Positions 50,801 through 63,793 are shown, counted from the first letter of the stretch. The stretch is DNA of 64,000 nucleotides from Pholis gunnellus (GCA_910591455.2 OU342808.1:3440607-3504606), one strand, 5' to 3'. Notes: generated from the sequence alone by a model not told the origin. Made by a program: numbers and translations.

Positions 50801-53800
50801 ATGCCGACCGACAAACACAAATCCTCAGGGCACAAGCCAAGTGACGGCAAACAGTAAGTTGACCTACATTTATCTGCACCGTCCTCCTCATGTCTCAGCC
50901 ACTATATATCTGTTTACACGTCCAAAAGGGATGCAAGAGGGGTACCTCGAGCGTCACAGTTTCACACTGACCCAGCTCTGGTGAGGAGTGAGAATGTGTT
51001 GAAAAGAACAACCAAACAACCAATCATCAGATCTCTGGGTCGCGAGTAGAGATGATGTGGATCGGGTACATAAAGCCACAACCATTAATGAATTATCAGA
51101 AAATCCATTGGCAACTATTTTGATAATTGATTAATTATTGAAGTCTATTTTAAAGCCAAAGTGCCAAAAATGTAACGTTTCCATCTTCTCATATGAGCAT
51201 TTGTTGCTTTTCCTTTTCCTCTGTTGTAGTAGATTGAATATCAAAACAAGCATTTGATGACCTCACTTCGTGCTCTAGGAAATACTATTTTCTGATATAA
51301 ATATCTCTAGTCTTTAGGCCTTACGGTATTGTTGTAGTTTATTTTATATGTAAGCAAGTGGTCTCCACATATTTAACACTATTACCCTGCAGCATGAAAT
51401 ATCTTTTGGGGGGACGTCCTTCTCTTTTAGAGAAGCACTTTGAATGCTGTGTGGTCGAATGAGTTTAGCGACTGAGGATCAGAAGATCAAACATTCCAGC
51501 TCCCTCTAGCACATCATTCTGCCCGTCTTCAGTCATATGTTGTGCCTTGTTTAAGTGTGAAATAAAAAGGAAACATTTTGGTTATAGAACTATTTAGTTC
51601 ATTGGAACTATTTATTGATGGAAGGACATTACACAGCATCTCAAAGGTTCTGTACAATAGACGGAACAAGAATACAATAGACCGTATGAATTCCATTGTT
51701 TTCTTTATAATTCTGCTTTTTACTGTAAACCACGCTACATGCTTGGGTTGAGTGTTGAATGTGTGCATTTCTGGTAACATACAATCTTAAAATGTAAATG
51801 AGTCATCTTTACCTTTTTATAAAGTGCAGCAGATGTTTTTCAATGCGTTGTTCATTCAAAGATGCTTCTCAGCTTTTTTTAACATTGCTTTTGAGCTGAT
51901 GTTGTCACATGTTGTTCCGCGTGGGTTCAGGTCACAAAGCGTTCATTAACAAAGTGGCCATGTCGACCACATGGCTCAGTATCCAAACATCTGTCCAGGT
52001 CCAGCACTTCTGATAAAAGGCACTTCTGAAGTCGCTGGTTGAAGATCAGCCGCCCCGTCTCCTCAGTCCAAATTCTTTCACGTGTGCCTTCAGGACATTT
52101 CAATATCATATGTTTAAAGCTTATTGAGAATTGCATCATATGAAGTCTGTTGTGTTTAACACCTCCACTCTTCTCTTCTCCTGCAGCCATAGCAGCAGAC
52201 ACAGGCACAGTGAGTTCAAGTCCAACCCAGCCTATTCCTACTACCAAGGAGTGAAGATGCTTCACTTCTACCGCTGGACTTCACCACCTGGAGTAATGAA
52301 GATAATAGGAATCATCATCATCATCATGTGTGTGGCTCTGTTTGCCTGCGTGGCCTCCACACTGGCCTGGGACTACGACATGAGCCTCATGGGTATGGGA
52401 GGTGGTTCTAGCTTGTTGCCAGGTTATGGCGGCTCATACGGTGGCGCAGCCGGCGGCTCATACGGCGGCTCATACGGCGGCTCGTACGGCGGCGGTTATG
52501 GCAACTCGTATGGAGGCGGCTCTGGTGGCGGCATTGGTGGCTCCTATGGCTACGGAGGAACACAAATGAATCCCGCAGCCGGCAAAGCCTTCATCATCGC
52601 CATCGCTGCCCTGACCTTCATAGCTGTGCTCATCATATTTGTGTTGGTTGTTTCGAGGCATAATACTGCCCGCTCACCAAAGTTCTACCTAGCAACCATC
52701 ATCATCTGTGCCATCTTGGCATTTCTAATGATCATCGCTACTATCGTGTACCTGGTGTCGGTGAACCCAACAGCCCAGTCTACAGGGTCTGTCCAGTACA
52801 GCCAGGTCCAGCAACTGTGTGCCCAGTACCAGACCCAGACCCAGGCCCAGGGCATCTTCCTCAACCAGTACCTCTACCATTACTGTGTGGTGGAGCCCCA
52901 AGAGGTGGGATACGCTTGCTTTTCACTTTCACTTTAACATTGCTGACCATTAACCAACAAATTATTCGGTGTTCTACTGCAACATTTCCAATGAGTCGTG
53001 TGTTAGCTCCCACCTCCAGACATCCCTGTTATTTACTATTTATCTTCGTGGATGTGATTTCGGCCCACTGACGTGGAGTCCTGTTGTTCTTGCAGGCCAT
53101 AGCTATCGTCCTGGGCTTCCTGGTGTTTGTGGGTCTCATCATCATGCTGGTGTTTGCAGTCAGGACTCGCACCAAGATCAGGCGCTGGGGCCAGGATCGC
53201 ATACTCTGGGAGGAAGTGAAGGTTGTCAATAATGGTGTCCACAACAGCGTCGGGGAGTGGGTGAGTGTGTGTGTGTGTGTATGTGTTTGGCATCTGAGTG
53301 ACTTTTTGTGTGAGAGCAAAAGCCTGGATCCACTTAATGTGCCTTTATTCATCAAACTAAGACTAAACCAAGTACATTAGGTCAATTCAACTAATTACGG
53401 ATAGTAGTTTTAAACCGTAAAACACAATCAGTTGTCCATGTTGAATTAACCTGGTAGCCGATTGGTAATGAAGGCTGTTTCCGGGTAAGGCTCACGGGAT
53501 AGGGCCGTGGTGAATCAGGGAAGGACACGTCGTGACTGCTAAGAACCAATCAGGTAGTGAACACGTGATCTTTTCCAAATGTATGCGTTTACACCGTCCA
53601 CACGATAAAGCAACCCCGGAGTTCTCAAACTCCTCCGTTTTCGGTGCTTTGAAAACTCCAGCGTAGTGTGGACGCTCAGTGTAAACGCAGCAGAACAAAT
53701 GCGTTTAAAATGGAAACGTAGTCGTGTGGACGAGGCTTTGACAAAAAAATAACGTGGAAATAAATAACGGTTATTTTAATTTTATTCTTTGCACAGTGGA

Positions 53801-56800
53801 CACTCTTTCAAAGGGAACGGCTCTTATCTTGGAGTTTGATGTGATACTGACACTGAAAATAGCAATAAAATGTCAACAAGTGTCTTTATTCTTGTTTTCT
53901 ATAGTTTTTGTATATATAATATAACTATATATAAAACTTTATAAGCTGTAATATCAAATAGCTTTTGCGGCTCCAGACACATTTTATTTGGTGGCTCTTT
54001 GGATAGTAAAGGCTGCCGACCCCTGAACGAGACAAAAGCCTGTCATTAACAGAATTATTCATGGCTTTGCTAACAAGTGTGGTACATCTACACCACACCT
54101 GTTACTGGAGGATTCCCCCAGAGGGCATCACATAGAACTCACACCATATAGCGTTCATTTATGGGGAACTTATCTTTCCTTTGCCGTTGTTTGTCTCTTT
54201 ATAGTGTGGTGAAGATTTGACAAGAAACTATGCAAAATGCTTTTCTTTTTTACAAAGATGTTTGTGTAATCTGTAAACAGACTTTAAGGGCTTACACAGA
54301 GACTTGAAGGAAGTGGGCAGAGTCTCACCTACTTGTTGTGGCACATTCTTTAAGAGAGTGTAATGTGTGCGTGTGTGTGTGAGGCGAGACATGGGGCAGG
54401 GAGGGATGGTTTCATTTGTAGTTTCTGGGTGTGGTCTGTTAGATGATGACGTGCTGTGTTGTGAGGAGGATGTGTTCTAAAAATAAAAAGTTATCCAACA
54501 ACTATTAGAACCAACAACATCTAAACAAAACTGAATTCATAATGAGATGTACAAAAGAACATGAGAACAAATCTGTGTTCTTATATTTCCAGTAATGACA
54601 TCCTCATTATAGGAATCCTCCAAAAAAAAAAAGACTAATGTTTGTGTTTTGAGGACAGTGACACAAATGAAAGTGTTAACCTGAAAACAATTCTATACCT
54701 GCATAGTTATCATTCCAGGTGTGAGAACTTTCCCAGCAAAGCATTCAGACGTGACATTTCAGCAGTTGTAGTGACTGAGAGACGTCGTCTCAGGCTTCCT
54801 GCTGATGGTAGTGATGGTATCGGTGATATTCAAGCATGCAGCGTGAAGTAGAGGAACTGGTTGGTCCTGGTGAATGCTGCACACAACCACAGTGTTTATC
54901 CTGTGGAGAGCACAAGGTGCTAGAGCAGGTATGAGAGGAGCCTCGGGCAAAGCAAACTTCTGTATGAGGAAATGGATTCTAACAATGGGCTTCGTTGCAA
55001 CAATTGCTGAAATCAAGCAAAACGAAAGAACAAAACAAAAAGCCCAGAGTTTTTAAAATCTAAAACGGGTGTGTTGTTATAACTATTATATAAATAATAG
55101 TTATAATAAAGCCACAGTCAAATTCAAGAATGCAGGTTTTGCATGTACATACATACACTAAATATGTTCACTTGACACGACAAAGTGTAAAGTAATTAAA
55201 GTCTTTCAAAGTGTCAGGTTGTGACATGTTGAAAAAGTCGAACAATAATATATTTCCCCTATAATAACATGGATGTTAAATATATTACTTTGGTGGTGTA
55301 TATTGCACTTTGATTAAGTTGTGAGAGGCAGTTAAAAATAAAAGTGGTCAAAATTGAAGAAGCTGAAGCTTAGACATCCGGACATTTATCCCAAGCTCCA
55401 AAAACACTGGATACACTTCCCATAATGCACTAGATAGTTAGACCCTGTTCATTAGAATCTCCATACATGTGTAACCGACTTGGAATGGGCATTGAAGGAC
55501 ACAACTCAGGGGATGCTTTTCCAGCATTTATTTGCTGCAGATAACAGTACAACACACACACATTGACGTCTGGTCTCACTCTGCACCTCTGCTCCCCGAG
55601 CGATACAAAACACCATAGTCAGCAACAGCGACATCAAGTGGACAAAATAAACAGGTGCATGGTGTGGAGTGACCTAACAGAACCCGCGAAAACTATTACA
55701 TTAAACAAAGGAAAATACATACCTGCAGAAAACAGTACAACACACACATTGACGTCTGGTCTCACTCTGCACTTTTGCTCCTAAACATGCAAAACAACAT
55801 CATTTACACCGGGAACGACCGCCGAACTCTCTGCGCCGCTACGCCTTTTCTTTACATGACAGGGCAGCCTGACGTCAAAGCAAAGGCGCCAAAAAGGCTA
55901 AACGAAACAGCCACAAAACCTATACTTTAACAGTCAAAAAGGCACGTAACAGCGAGATAATGTGATCAGCTTAGCAGTTTCTATAGTGCGTAAACAGTTT
56001 CATTCCCGAAGAAACCCACAAAACAGTGCATCAACATTCTTACCCTCAGCAATACGAAACGCCCACTGTGAGGGGAAAGACAGCATACGGAAACTTAGGA
56101 GGTGCAAAAAAGGTGAGACGTTAATAAATAAATAAAATAACGCTAAATAAAAATAACTCATTAAGATCAAATTTACATACTCGACACAATCGTTAAATGA
56201 CAAACAAAATCCAACTATTACAAATCGTAAATACGAAATAATAAAGTACATTTTGAACTCTGTTACACATGCTCACTCCTTGCCCAAGCTCTGATGACAT
56301 CACCAGGCGTATCTTCTGAGACAAAGCTCTTCCTGAGCTACAGGAGCACACATCCACCTATTTTCACAGGCTCATGACTACATCACTATTTAACTGATCT
56401 TCATCGGTGTCCTTTTAAGAATTCAAGTTGTATGAAGTTTGATCAAAACTAAGCTTGGAACTATCTCTATCTCTACAGTGACATGTTTTCTGTCAAACTC
56501 GAATGAGCTCGAATGACCTTTTCTGTTGTTTCAGGTGAACAATGTGTATGGTGACCCAGAGGCGCTGGTGAATGACCCTAATCCCATAGTGAGAGGGTCC
56601 AGAGACTATGTGGACCAGCTGGACCACAACAAGCCTCTTTACCTGCCAGGGTAAGCTAAGCATCCTAAGGTGCACCTCCTCTTGAAATGAAGCCCAATGA
56701 GTTTACTGTGTTTTTGTGAACTCGGTCTGCTCTGAGCTTTTTCTAAGGTAGAATATCCTGAGCGGGTATGAAGGGACAATGCCCATTGATGAATAACAAA

Positions 56801-59800
56801 AGAATGAAATGGGTCAGAGTAAAACAAGATGTCCATTTTTCATATGAATACGATACTAAGGATAGGTCCAGATAAATAGGATGGCCATCACTCTGTTATG
56901 TACTTTACACTGTGAATTATATTATTATGTCTATATCGTATCTTTATCAGCTATTATCGACATACTTATTTTTTATTTTTTCCCTGTCAAATTTGCCTCC
57001 TACTCTTATTATTTGTTGCTACCACTGTATTATTATCTTTATTATTATTATTATTATTATTATTACTTACTTTTTACTGACCTAGAATCGTGTTTCGTGG
57101 ATCAATTCAAGCAGCAGCTTACTTTCCTGCTATTACACGTTATAAGCTTGTGAGGTTTCGTTAACGGGCATTTCTTAACAAATTTCCCCCTGGAGATGAA
57201 TAAAGTATCTATCTATCTATCTATCTTATACCTTAATCACAGTACTAATCTATACCATCTATGAGAGTCGGCTGGCTGTGTTCATAGCAGATCTAACTTC
57301 GCAGACAAAGACCAGCACATAGGGGACAGCAGAACAAAAGAGCGTTTCGTCTTCAGATTTCTAATTGGTTCATCCCCCAACCTCCCACTCTGCTCTCTCC
57401 CATCCACAAATACAAATACGTTTTGTACATCGCAAAAGTCAAGGTGTGCAGATTTGTCACTTTGTGATGCAAGAGAGCACGTCTGCAAAGTTTCAGTGAC
57501 CAATTCAAGAGGTTGTCATCACTGAGTTGTGGTTGTACAGTTAAAAACATGTTACACGTTTGCAGCTGTCATTGTATTTAAGTGAAAAATTAAAGAAACA
57601 TACATTTGTTTAGTAATAGAGAGCAGATGTTCAACTCTGTCTTTTATTTTTTTGTTTGGTTGTTTATGTTCATAAAAGACAGAAACAACATTTCAGAAGA
57701 TGTGTATTCATCCTTCAGCTCTTTCACCTCACTCAGAAGCCGTCCTTCTCATCAGAACACTGTTTGCACTTTAGTTTTCTCTTATCATGAAACTACCGAC
57801 TACTGACTACTGACTACTTAGTCATGTTTTTATCTATACAATGGCCCTAATACGCCATCTTATGTACATAGCTTTAACAAGACAATAATGTGTTGCTGTC
57901 TAAATACTTCCACTCTCATGTTTATGGAACATACATTTAGAAAAAGAAATTCTGGCCTTTTATTAACGGTGTTGTAATGACTTGCTTTGAGGAAAAGAAG
58001 AAACCTACAAGCCACTGAGGGGCTTGTATAGCAGTACAGGTGTCACTAATGCTCTACTATGCACCATCAGAACAATCACTTTGATTAAAGTACATTGCTG
58101 CATGTGGAAAAAGGGGTCCGCACACAAAAAATATATAAATGTCATTCGTATGAAAGGCAAAACAGTCAAACTATACAAAGTAAGCAAAGTCAATAGAAAA
58201 TTGAAGTGAAGTGAAAAGAGCTGTGCAATGTTTAAAATACAGAGATGGAATGTATACAGTACTGACTTAGGTAAGTGCCAAAGACATTGTATAAAAATAT
58301 ATATGCAATGTTCAAATAATGATGCAAAATGTCTGTTAATGTAGCGCATCAATTCAGATGTTGAGACTTCACAGAGATGCAGATAAAACACTAAACAACG
58401 CTGTAATGGAGGTGAAATAAATGGTAGTCGACAAAGGCTGCGACAAAATGTGTAAATCAATCATTCCTTTTGCAGAGACTCAGACATCAGCAGTTCTGTG
58501 GGAGGCCTGAAGCCCAGGCTGAAGGACTATGACCCTGGTGTAGAGTCTGGAGACGACCTGGAGGAGAACGACTTTCATGTGTGAGTGGATGTGAGGGGAT
58601 GTGATCGCCAATTATGATTATGAAAAAGCTGCATTAAGCTTCTTTTTTGTTGCAACGGTTTTTGATGGGAGTTGGTGTGCATTTCTTTACCAAAACTCCA
58701 TCTTCTGTGTACACTAACCACATGTATCTAATAGAGGCTATTGCTAGTAATGGCTAGTTGTCACATAATACATTAACCACATTTCATTCTGTGCTCCTCT
58801 GCAGTTTGTTTCCTTCCATTGTGGATGAGCAAGAGCGTCTGAACTACAAACGTGAATTTGACCAGGAACACCAGGAGTACAAGAGCCTGCAGGCTGAGCT
58901 GGACAGCATAAACCAGGACCTGGCTGACCTGGGCAGAGAGCTGGACCAGCACCCCGAGGGCAGTCCACAGTTCCTGGTGAGTGTGGCAGGGCCAGTTTGA
59001 GTCAGTCTGCGCTTCTTCAAAGGACTCCTCTACAATGTGTGCTTATGATTACAAATAGAAATATGTTAAGATAAAGATAAGAAAGTGGTCAAGTAATGAG
59101 AACATAGATAGGAAAATGATTCCTAATTCCCTGGTTATGAGTTTTAAATATTTATCTAGGACTACAGACAAAAAGTTAGCCTTCTTAGCTACCTTCACCA
59201 TTTGATTTGTTAAAGCTAAGCTCAGCATTAGCCTACATTTAGTCTCAGTTTCTTATGCTAGATGTGTGGACCATGTGGGTGTCTTCATATGCAGAAAGTG
59301 CAACGGGAGAATTATATGACTGATATAAGGCTGAAGAGGTAAAGCGGGTCGTCCATTAATTGTAAGATCTGTGGTTCAATCCCCGGCTCCTCCAGTCCGC
59401 ATGTAGATGGGTCCGCGGGCAAGATACTGAACCCTAAATTGCTCCCGAAGGCCCTGCCATCAGCGTATGAATGGGTGTGAATTGGTCAATGTTGATATGT
59501 AGTGTGAAGCGCTTTGAGTGGTCGGTAGATTGAAGAATGAAAGTCGCTGAATAAATGCAATACAATTACCATTTGCCATATGCTGATGTGCGTTTGATTC
59601 ATTGTCATTTAAACCGAATTTCCCCTAATGTTCCTGAAAATACAATAACAGTGAATGTTGGCATATAAAGTTATATATGCCATTGCCAAATTCAGACAAC
59701 TCTGATTGTGATGGCGATTAGACGTTTTGCACCAAAAATGAGGGTCATGGTTTTAGAGTGTGAATGAAATTTGAGTGTGAATTTGGAATGGTGCTTCAGC

Positions 59801-60064
59801 GTAGCCATTGACCACTATCTTTCTACTCTCAGGATGCCATGGACGAATACACCAGACTAAATAATCTCAAGAAGGTAAGAAGTTTGCAGTAAATGCAGTG
59901 TTGTTCCAAACAGTCCTCTGAAAATAGAGAAGGGGTTTGGTGAATAACATTGAATTGTTTTGCAGTCCCCAAACTACCAGATTAAGAAGAAGAGGTGTAA
60001 ATATCTCCGGTCCAAACTGTCACACATCAAAAGAAAGATCAGCGAATACGACCGCCGGCCATGA
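50801..60064 (+). CDS. ocln: Occludin, 8 coding exons
   Basis: Coding exons: 50801-50853, 52187-52904, 53096-53260, 56535-56650, 58476-58580, 58805-58976, 59833-59874 and 59966-60064, giving 489 residues (human 522). Every junction is GT/AG and in phase. After a short His/Ser-rich cytosolic N-terminus come LHFYRWTSPPGV and the MARVEL helices (near 53-77, 151-174, 184-208, 258-279). The first extracellular loop is the Gly/Tyr repeat typical of occludin (GGSYGGSYGGSYGGGYG). The second loop has NPTAQS and the NQYLYHYCVVEPQE block with its cysteine pair. The acidic C-terminal tail (313-385) leads to the ELL coiled coil (386-489; LNYKREFDQEHQEYKSLQAE, RCKYLRSKLSHIKRKISEYD), which binds ZO-1 in mammals. 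It acts in bicellular tight junctions. The ATG at 50801 has A at -3 and is the first ATG after the acceptor. Confidence 0.96.
50854..52186 (+). other. ocln intron after first coding exon
   Basis: Contains a diverged teleost repeat at about 51055-51260 (TTTTGATAATTGATTAATTATTG, then a CATCTTCTCATATGAGCATTTG-like stretch), related to the element at 20725. Otherwise nothing was recognised. Confidence 0.5.
53450..53740. mobile_element. Dispersed repeat shared with 63470-63793
   Basis: CACGGGATAGGG, AATCAGGGAAGGAC, CGTCGTGACTGCTAAGAAC, GAACACGTGAT, TATGCGTTT, CTCCGTTTTCGGTGC, GTGGACGCTCAGT, AAATGGAAACGTAG and GTGTGGAC appear in the same order at both places with moderate divergence. No coding capacity is present, so this is a non-autonomous DNA element or its remnant. 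Confidence 0.85.
53741..54026. mobile_element. hAT-type element end
   Basis: The segment from GCGGCTCCAGACACATTTTA through TGGTGGCTCTTTGG to AAAGGCTGCCGACCCCTG has the end structure (CAGGGGTCGGCAGCC read inward) of the commonest vertebrate hAT MITEs. The opposite terminus is not recognisable, so the copy is truncated or interrupted by the neighbouring repeat. Confidence 0.6.
55540..55782 (+). repeat. Local duplication of a ~55-bp segment
   Basis: AACAGTACAACACACACA, then ATTGACGTCTGGTCTCACTC, TGCACCTCTGCTCC occurs at 55545-55595 and, slightly changed, at 55732-55782, with about 140 bp of unique sequence between. Confidence 0.88.
56651..58475 (+). other. ocln intron 4
   Basis: AT-rich intron with a TTA triplet run (57042-57065) and the LINE tail at 57160-57228. 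No coding evidence. The 151-codon minus frame at 58005-58460 has no recognised domain. Confidence 0.5.
57160..57228 (+). mobile_element. L2-clade LINE 3' terminus
   Basis: CAAATTTCCCCCTGGAGATG then AATAAAGTATCTATCTATCT is the characteristic 3' end of fish L2-like LINEs, with its tetranucleotide (ATCT)n tail at 57205-57226. Confidence 0.72.
59318..59578 (+). mobile_element. tRNA-derived SINE, near full length
   Basis: A degenerate box A (GGCTGAAGAGGTAAAGCGGG) and clear box B (GGTTCAATCCCC, 59373-59384) are followed by the shared body CTCCTCCAGTCCGCATG, GGGCAAGATACTGAACC, GAATGGGTGTGAATTGGTCA. The LINE-related tail reads GTGTGAAGCGCTTTGAGTGG, GAATAAATGCAATACA. It lies in an ocln intron and is in the same family as 1485-1670. 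Confidence 0.85.
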
Positions 60065-60460
60065 ACCTCCACCTCTGACCCATCATGAAAGGAAAGAGAC
60101 ACATTTGTTTTTCGGTACTTTTTGTTCTTATTATAGACCTTTGTCATTGTGGGTGTTACGAGGAAAGTGTAAATAGCTGATGGCTCGGTCCCCTTAAGGT
60201 GGGCCATAAACAATTGTCTTTTAATGTGATGAATTTCATTTCTGATTCTTATTCAAAAGCAAATTAACAAATCTTCCCACCATGTCAATATATATTTTTA
60301 CTACACAAATTTTTAATTAATGGAATTCATGCTTGTTCGACTGTTTTCCTGAACTGATGTATGCATCGTGGTTTGGTGTGCAATTACAAAGTCATATCTG
60401 TTTGTTATACGTTTTGGAGAAAGCAGGAATGTAAGATTTCAATAAAGAAAAGTTAGTTAT
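60065..60460 (+). other. ocln 3' UTR
   Basis: From the stop codon to just after AATAAA at 60441-60446, which is the most likely polyadenylation signal and gives a 3' UTR of about 400 nt. Confidence 0.7.
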
Positions 60461-60572
60461 TAATAAGCTCATTGCATTACTGTGTTTGAAATAACATCTT
60501 AACATGGGTTCCACCTGTCATGGTACTTGTGCTGGTATTATACTTGTACTAGTAGTAGTAGAAGGTGTAACT

Positions 60573-61854
60573 CAGTGGTGGGCCGTCAGGGCCTGCAAGG
60601 CCTTCTCTGCTGGCCTAAACAGAATCACAAAGTTATAGCTATTTTATAATTTAATAATGTTTCTTAAATACACATGTATTATAATTTATAAAAATATTTT
60701 TCCCATTATCTTATTTTCTCATTGCACAGCTACTGTGTTCCTCAGTTGCTCTGCTTCAGTGCAGCTTGTTTTAAGTAGAGCTTTCATCCAATCAGATTTC
60801 ACCTCTGTGTCTCTAGGTAGAAGAGAGGCCCCAGGCCTGCAGACTCACCAGTGAATCCATGTGCAGTTTAAGTGAATGGGGACGATATGGTTGATTGTCA
60901 GTGTTCAACCAATCAGATCTTTAGTTTGACATGTTGGGCGTATTCTTTGATGCGCCAGAGCAGCTTACTGGCCTACAACTATGTCAGCATTAACACACAG
61001 CTCAGTTTTCAGGAGCAGCGCTGCAGTGAGGTGCAGTGCGTGCTGTGATTGGTCGAGCACGTGACTATTGTGAAATGAAACTTAACTTGCTATGAGCTTA
61101 GTTGGAGGAGTAAGAGTTCTAATTGAAAGATATTGAAGAAATTATAAAAAAATTTTAGTTTTGCTTGGTGTAGTTTATTGATTTTTTTACCTAGCTTTGT
61201 TTCGTGAGAAATGGTCAGTCAAAGCCACAGCTGGCAGCCCTGACTCAGCAGGAAAATGATTTGTATGAATGGTATTTCTTGCTGACAGCGTCGGAGAAGC
61301 GTTGCATATTTTATGGCTGGGTTTGGGGCTATGCTATGCTAACCTGAGGACACCATAGCATTTGAAAACTTTTGGAGAGACTCGAGTGGATCTACAACTC
61401 AACGAACACGTTTGCAGGGAAACATCTCCACAACCGCGGCCCGACGTGCGGTCAGCGCCGGCCGGCGGGTGCACCAGTGGAGGTGGGATCCCGGCCCCGC
61501 TGCGAACCTGCCGCAGCAGACCGGTGAAATACAACTGGGGAGGCTCACTGGCTCCATGAATCGAGAAGGACTTCTTACTGGAACTGAAACGATGTACTGG
61601 GATTAAACTCTTTAAGTTTCGGTAAGTCACAAACTGCGTCAGTTTTTTTACATAGTAACGTTACTACTGTTCATTTGTCTATCGTGTCGTTTTCATGAAT
61701 AGTATTTGAATTGCTTGTGCTCTTGTGTGGTGGAATGCGTGGATCCGCCTCAGGTTTGCTGGATTGATGCGTCATAATGAGGTTATTAGGAGGTAATTCA
61801 ACTGTAGTAGGACAGCACAGAAGGCCCAGGTATAAAATGCACGGCCCGCCACTG
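60573..61854. mobile_element. hAT-like element with CAGTGGYGGGCC inverted repeats
   Basis: The left end CAGTGGTGGGCCGTC and the right end, read inward as CAGTGGCGGGCCGTGC, match at 12 of the first 14 bases. Flanks show a partial GTAAC/ATAAC duplication. The interior is 1.28 kb with a GC-rich block (61420-61530) and no intact transposase, so it is a non-autonomous derivative. Confidence 0.68.
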
Positions 61855-61859
61855 GATAA

Positions 61860-63240
61860 CAGTAATTCTCAATCCATGTCAGTGGGCATTAGTATAAATG
61901 ATCTGTCCAGAGCTTCTACATGAGAATCAGGTTAAATGTTACAATGAATGCTTCACACTAAAATCTAAAGAGAGCTTCAAATGAAAACAGTGTTAAATTA
62001 AAGTGTTCAAGTAAAAGCAAATGACACTACTGTTTTGTTAACTTTCGTGTAAGTCCAAATACAATCAGCAGGACACTGCAGGGAGTTGAACCCCATCCCA
62101 GTAAACTAGTCTGTTACGTTACAAACACTGAAGCGCATTCACACACATTCATTTCCTTAATGATCTTAACAGGTTTACATTTATGATTGTATCGGAGGTA
62201 CACTCAAAACATTTGAGGCTTAAGACCTGGCAACATGATCTTGCTACGCTGCTGGTCAACGCATGAAATATCATCTAACTCGTGCACGCAGTGTGTGAGC
62301 CTGAGCCGGGGATCGACCCTCTGATTGAAAGACGGCGCTGCTCTACGCTTAGCCACGGACATAAAAGTCTGTAATCTGCACTTTGTTTGGAAGCTTTAGT
62401 ATTTTAAAAACGAGCTCTACACATTATGATAGAAATATGAGAATGATAGTATTAGTGCAAAAATAGCTGTCCATATTTACATGATAAGCTGCTGATGCAT
62501 TTAGGGGTCAAAGGTCACAGTGGTCAAATTTGCTAAATAATGAAAAATAAACAAACAATAACAGAGAACATGTTTGAATGAGCCGAACGACACATGAGCA
62601 GCTTGTTCAACGCTGGTGTCTCTAAATAACACATGTAGTCCAGCTGAGGAGACGAGCCTTTCTCAATACTCGTACTTCTCTGTACTTGTGAACTCGTGGA
62701 CTTGTGAAACGTCATCAGCCTCAGCCCAAGTACTGTTCCAATTCAAAGTTCACATCGAGCCAAGCACGGTCCAAATGCCCGGATGTGGCTCCGCCCATTT
62801 TACCGGGGATGCATCGGAGGTGACTTGTCTGTACTTGGGACAGCCAAATATCCCAGAATGCATTTTGCACCAGCAACAGGAAACAATGATGGAGGAGAAA
62901 TCACACAACTGGAAGTTGAAACTTTCGAAACACTACTGTTGTTAAGACACAGAAATTAATTTTAGGATGTTTTTTGGCGAGAAGTTAGTTGTTTAATTAA
63001 GCATCAAATCTGTAGTCGGTTTGTCAAGATTCAGCCGATTTAAAAATCAGCTCCGACGATTTCGGTGATGTGAGGTGTTGCTAGCGGGACCGGTGTTACG
63101 TCCCTACTGGTTTTCAAACCTACTGGTTTCCCTTCTGTGTGCAGCAGCTGTTTTCTGCCTCTGTCTATAGATTCGTCACACATTCACAAACATATTGCTG
63201 GCCATCTCTAAACCACTTCTCATATCCACTGCGGGGATTA
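61860..63240. other. Intergenic, repeat-derived in part
   Basis: At 62280-62365 the minus strand shows GTGGCTAAGCGTAGAGCAG and GGGTCGATCCCCGG, a tRNA-SINE-like box A/box B pair. Around 62650-62880 lies a CpG-containing segment with the character of a fish DNA transposon. No gene seen. Confidence 0.45.
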
Positions 63241-63254
63241 CGATTGTATAAGTC

Positions 63255-63793
63255 AGTGGTTCTCAAACCGCTGCCGAACCTGATTTGTTTAAAGTGTTTG
63301 CAAAAAGTAGTGTATTGCGCACTTTTTTTTTAAAAAGTACTGCTATATGAACAAAAGTGCAATAACATTTGATTTGCAAACACTTTAAACAAATAAGGTT
63401 CTTTTTAACAGCAGTATTCCTTTTACACAGTAGCAGTTATAATACAGTTATAATGATTCTGATAATAGATAACCTGGTAGTCGATCCATAATCGAGGCTG
63501 TTGTTTGGGATTTGGGAAGGGTCACGGGATAGGGGCAAATCAGGGAAGGACGCGTCGTGACTGCTAAGAACTAATCAAGTAGCGAACACGTGATTGTTTC
63601 CAAACTTATGCGTTTTCGCCATCCACACAACAAAACAACTCCGGAGTTTTCGAACTTATCCATCCTCGGGAGCGTTTCCAAACGTATCCGTTTTCGGTGC
63701 TCGAGAACTCCGGCGTAAAGTGGACGCTCAGTTTAAACGTAGCAGAACATATGCGTTTTCAAATGGAAACGTAGAAGTGTGGACATGGCCTTA
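63255..63793. mobile_element. Composite transposon remnant
   Basis: Starts with CAGTGGTTCTCAAAC, a hAT-type terminus. It then holds the segment shared with 35790-35910 (GTGCAATAACATTTGATTTGC) and, joined to it, the segment shared with 53450-53740. The junction suggests nested insertion or a longer parental element of which the other two loci keep different parts. Confidence 0.7.

Larger units (their letters stand above)
53261..56534 (+). other. ocln intron 3 with repeats
   Basis: Begins GTGAGTGTGTGTGTGTGTGT, a GT tract that overlaps the donor. It carries the transposon pieces at 53450-54026, a ~60-bp duplication (55540-55595 and 55735-55782) and TA/AAT-rich stretches. No nested gene is supported. 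Confidence 0.55.
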
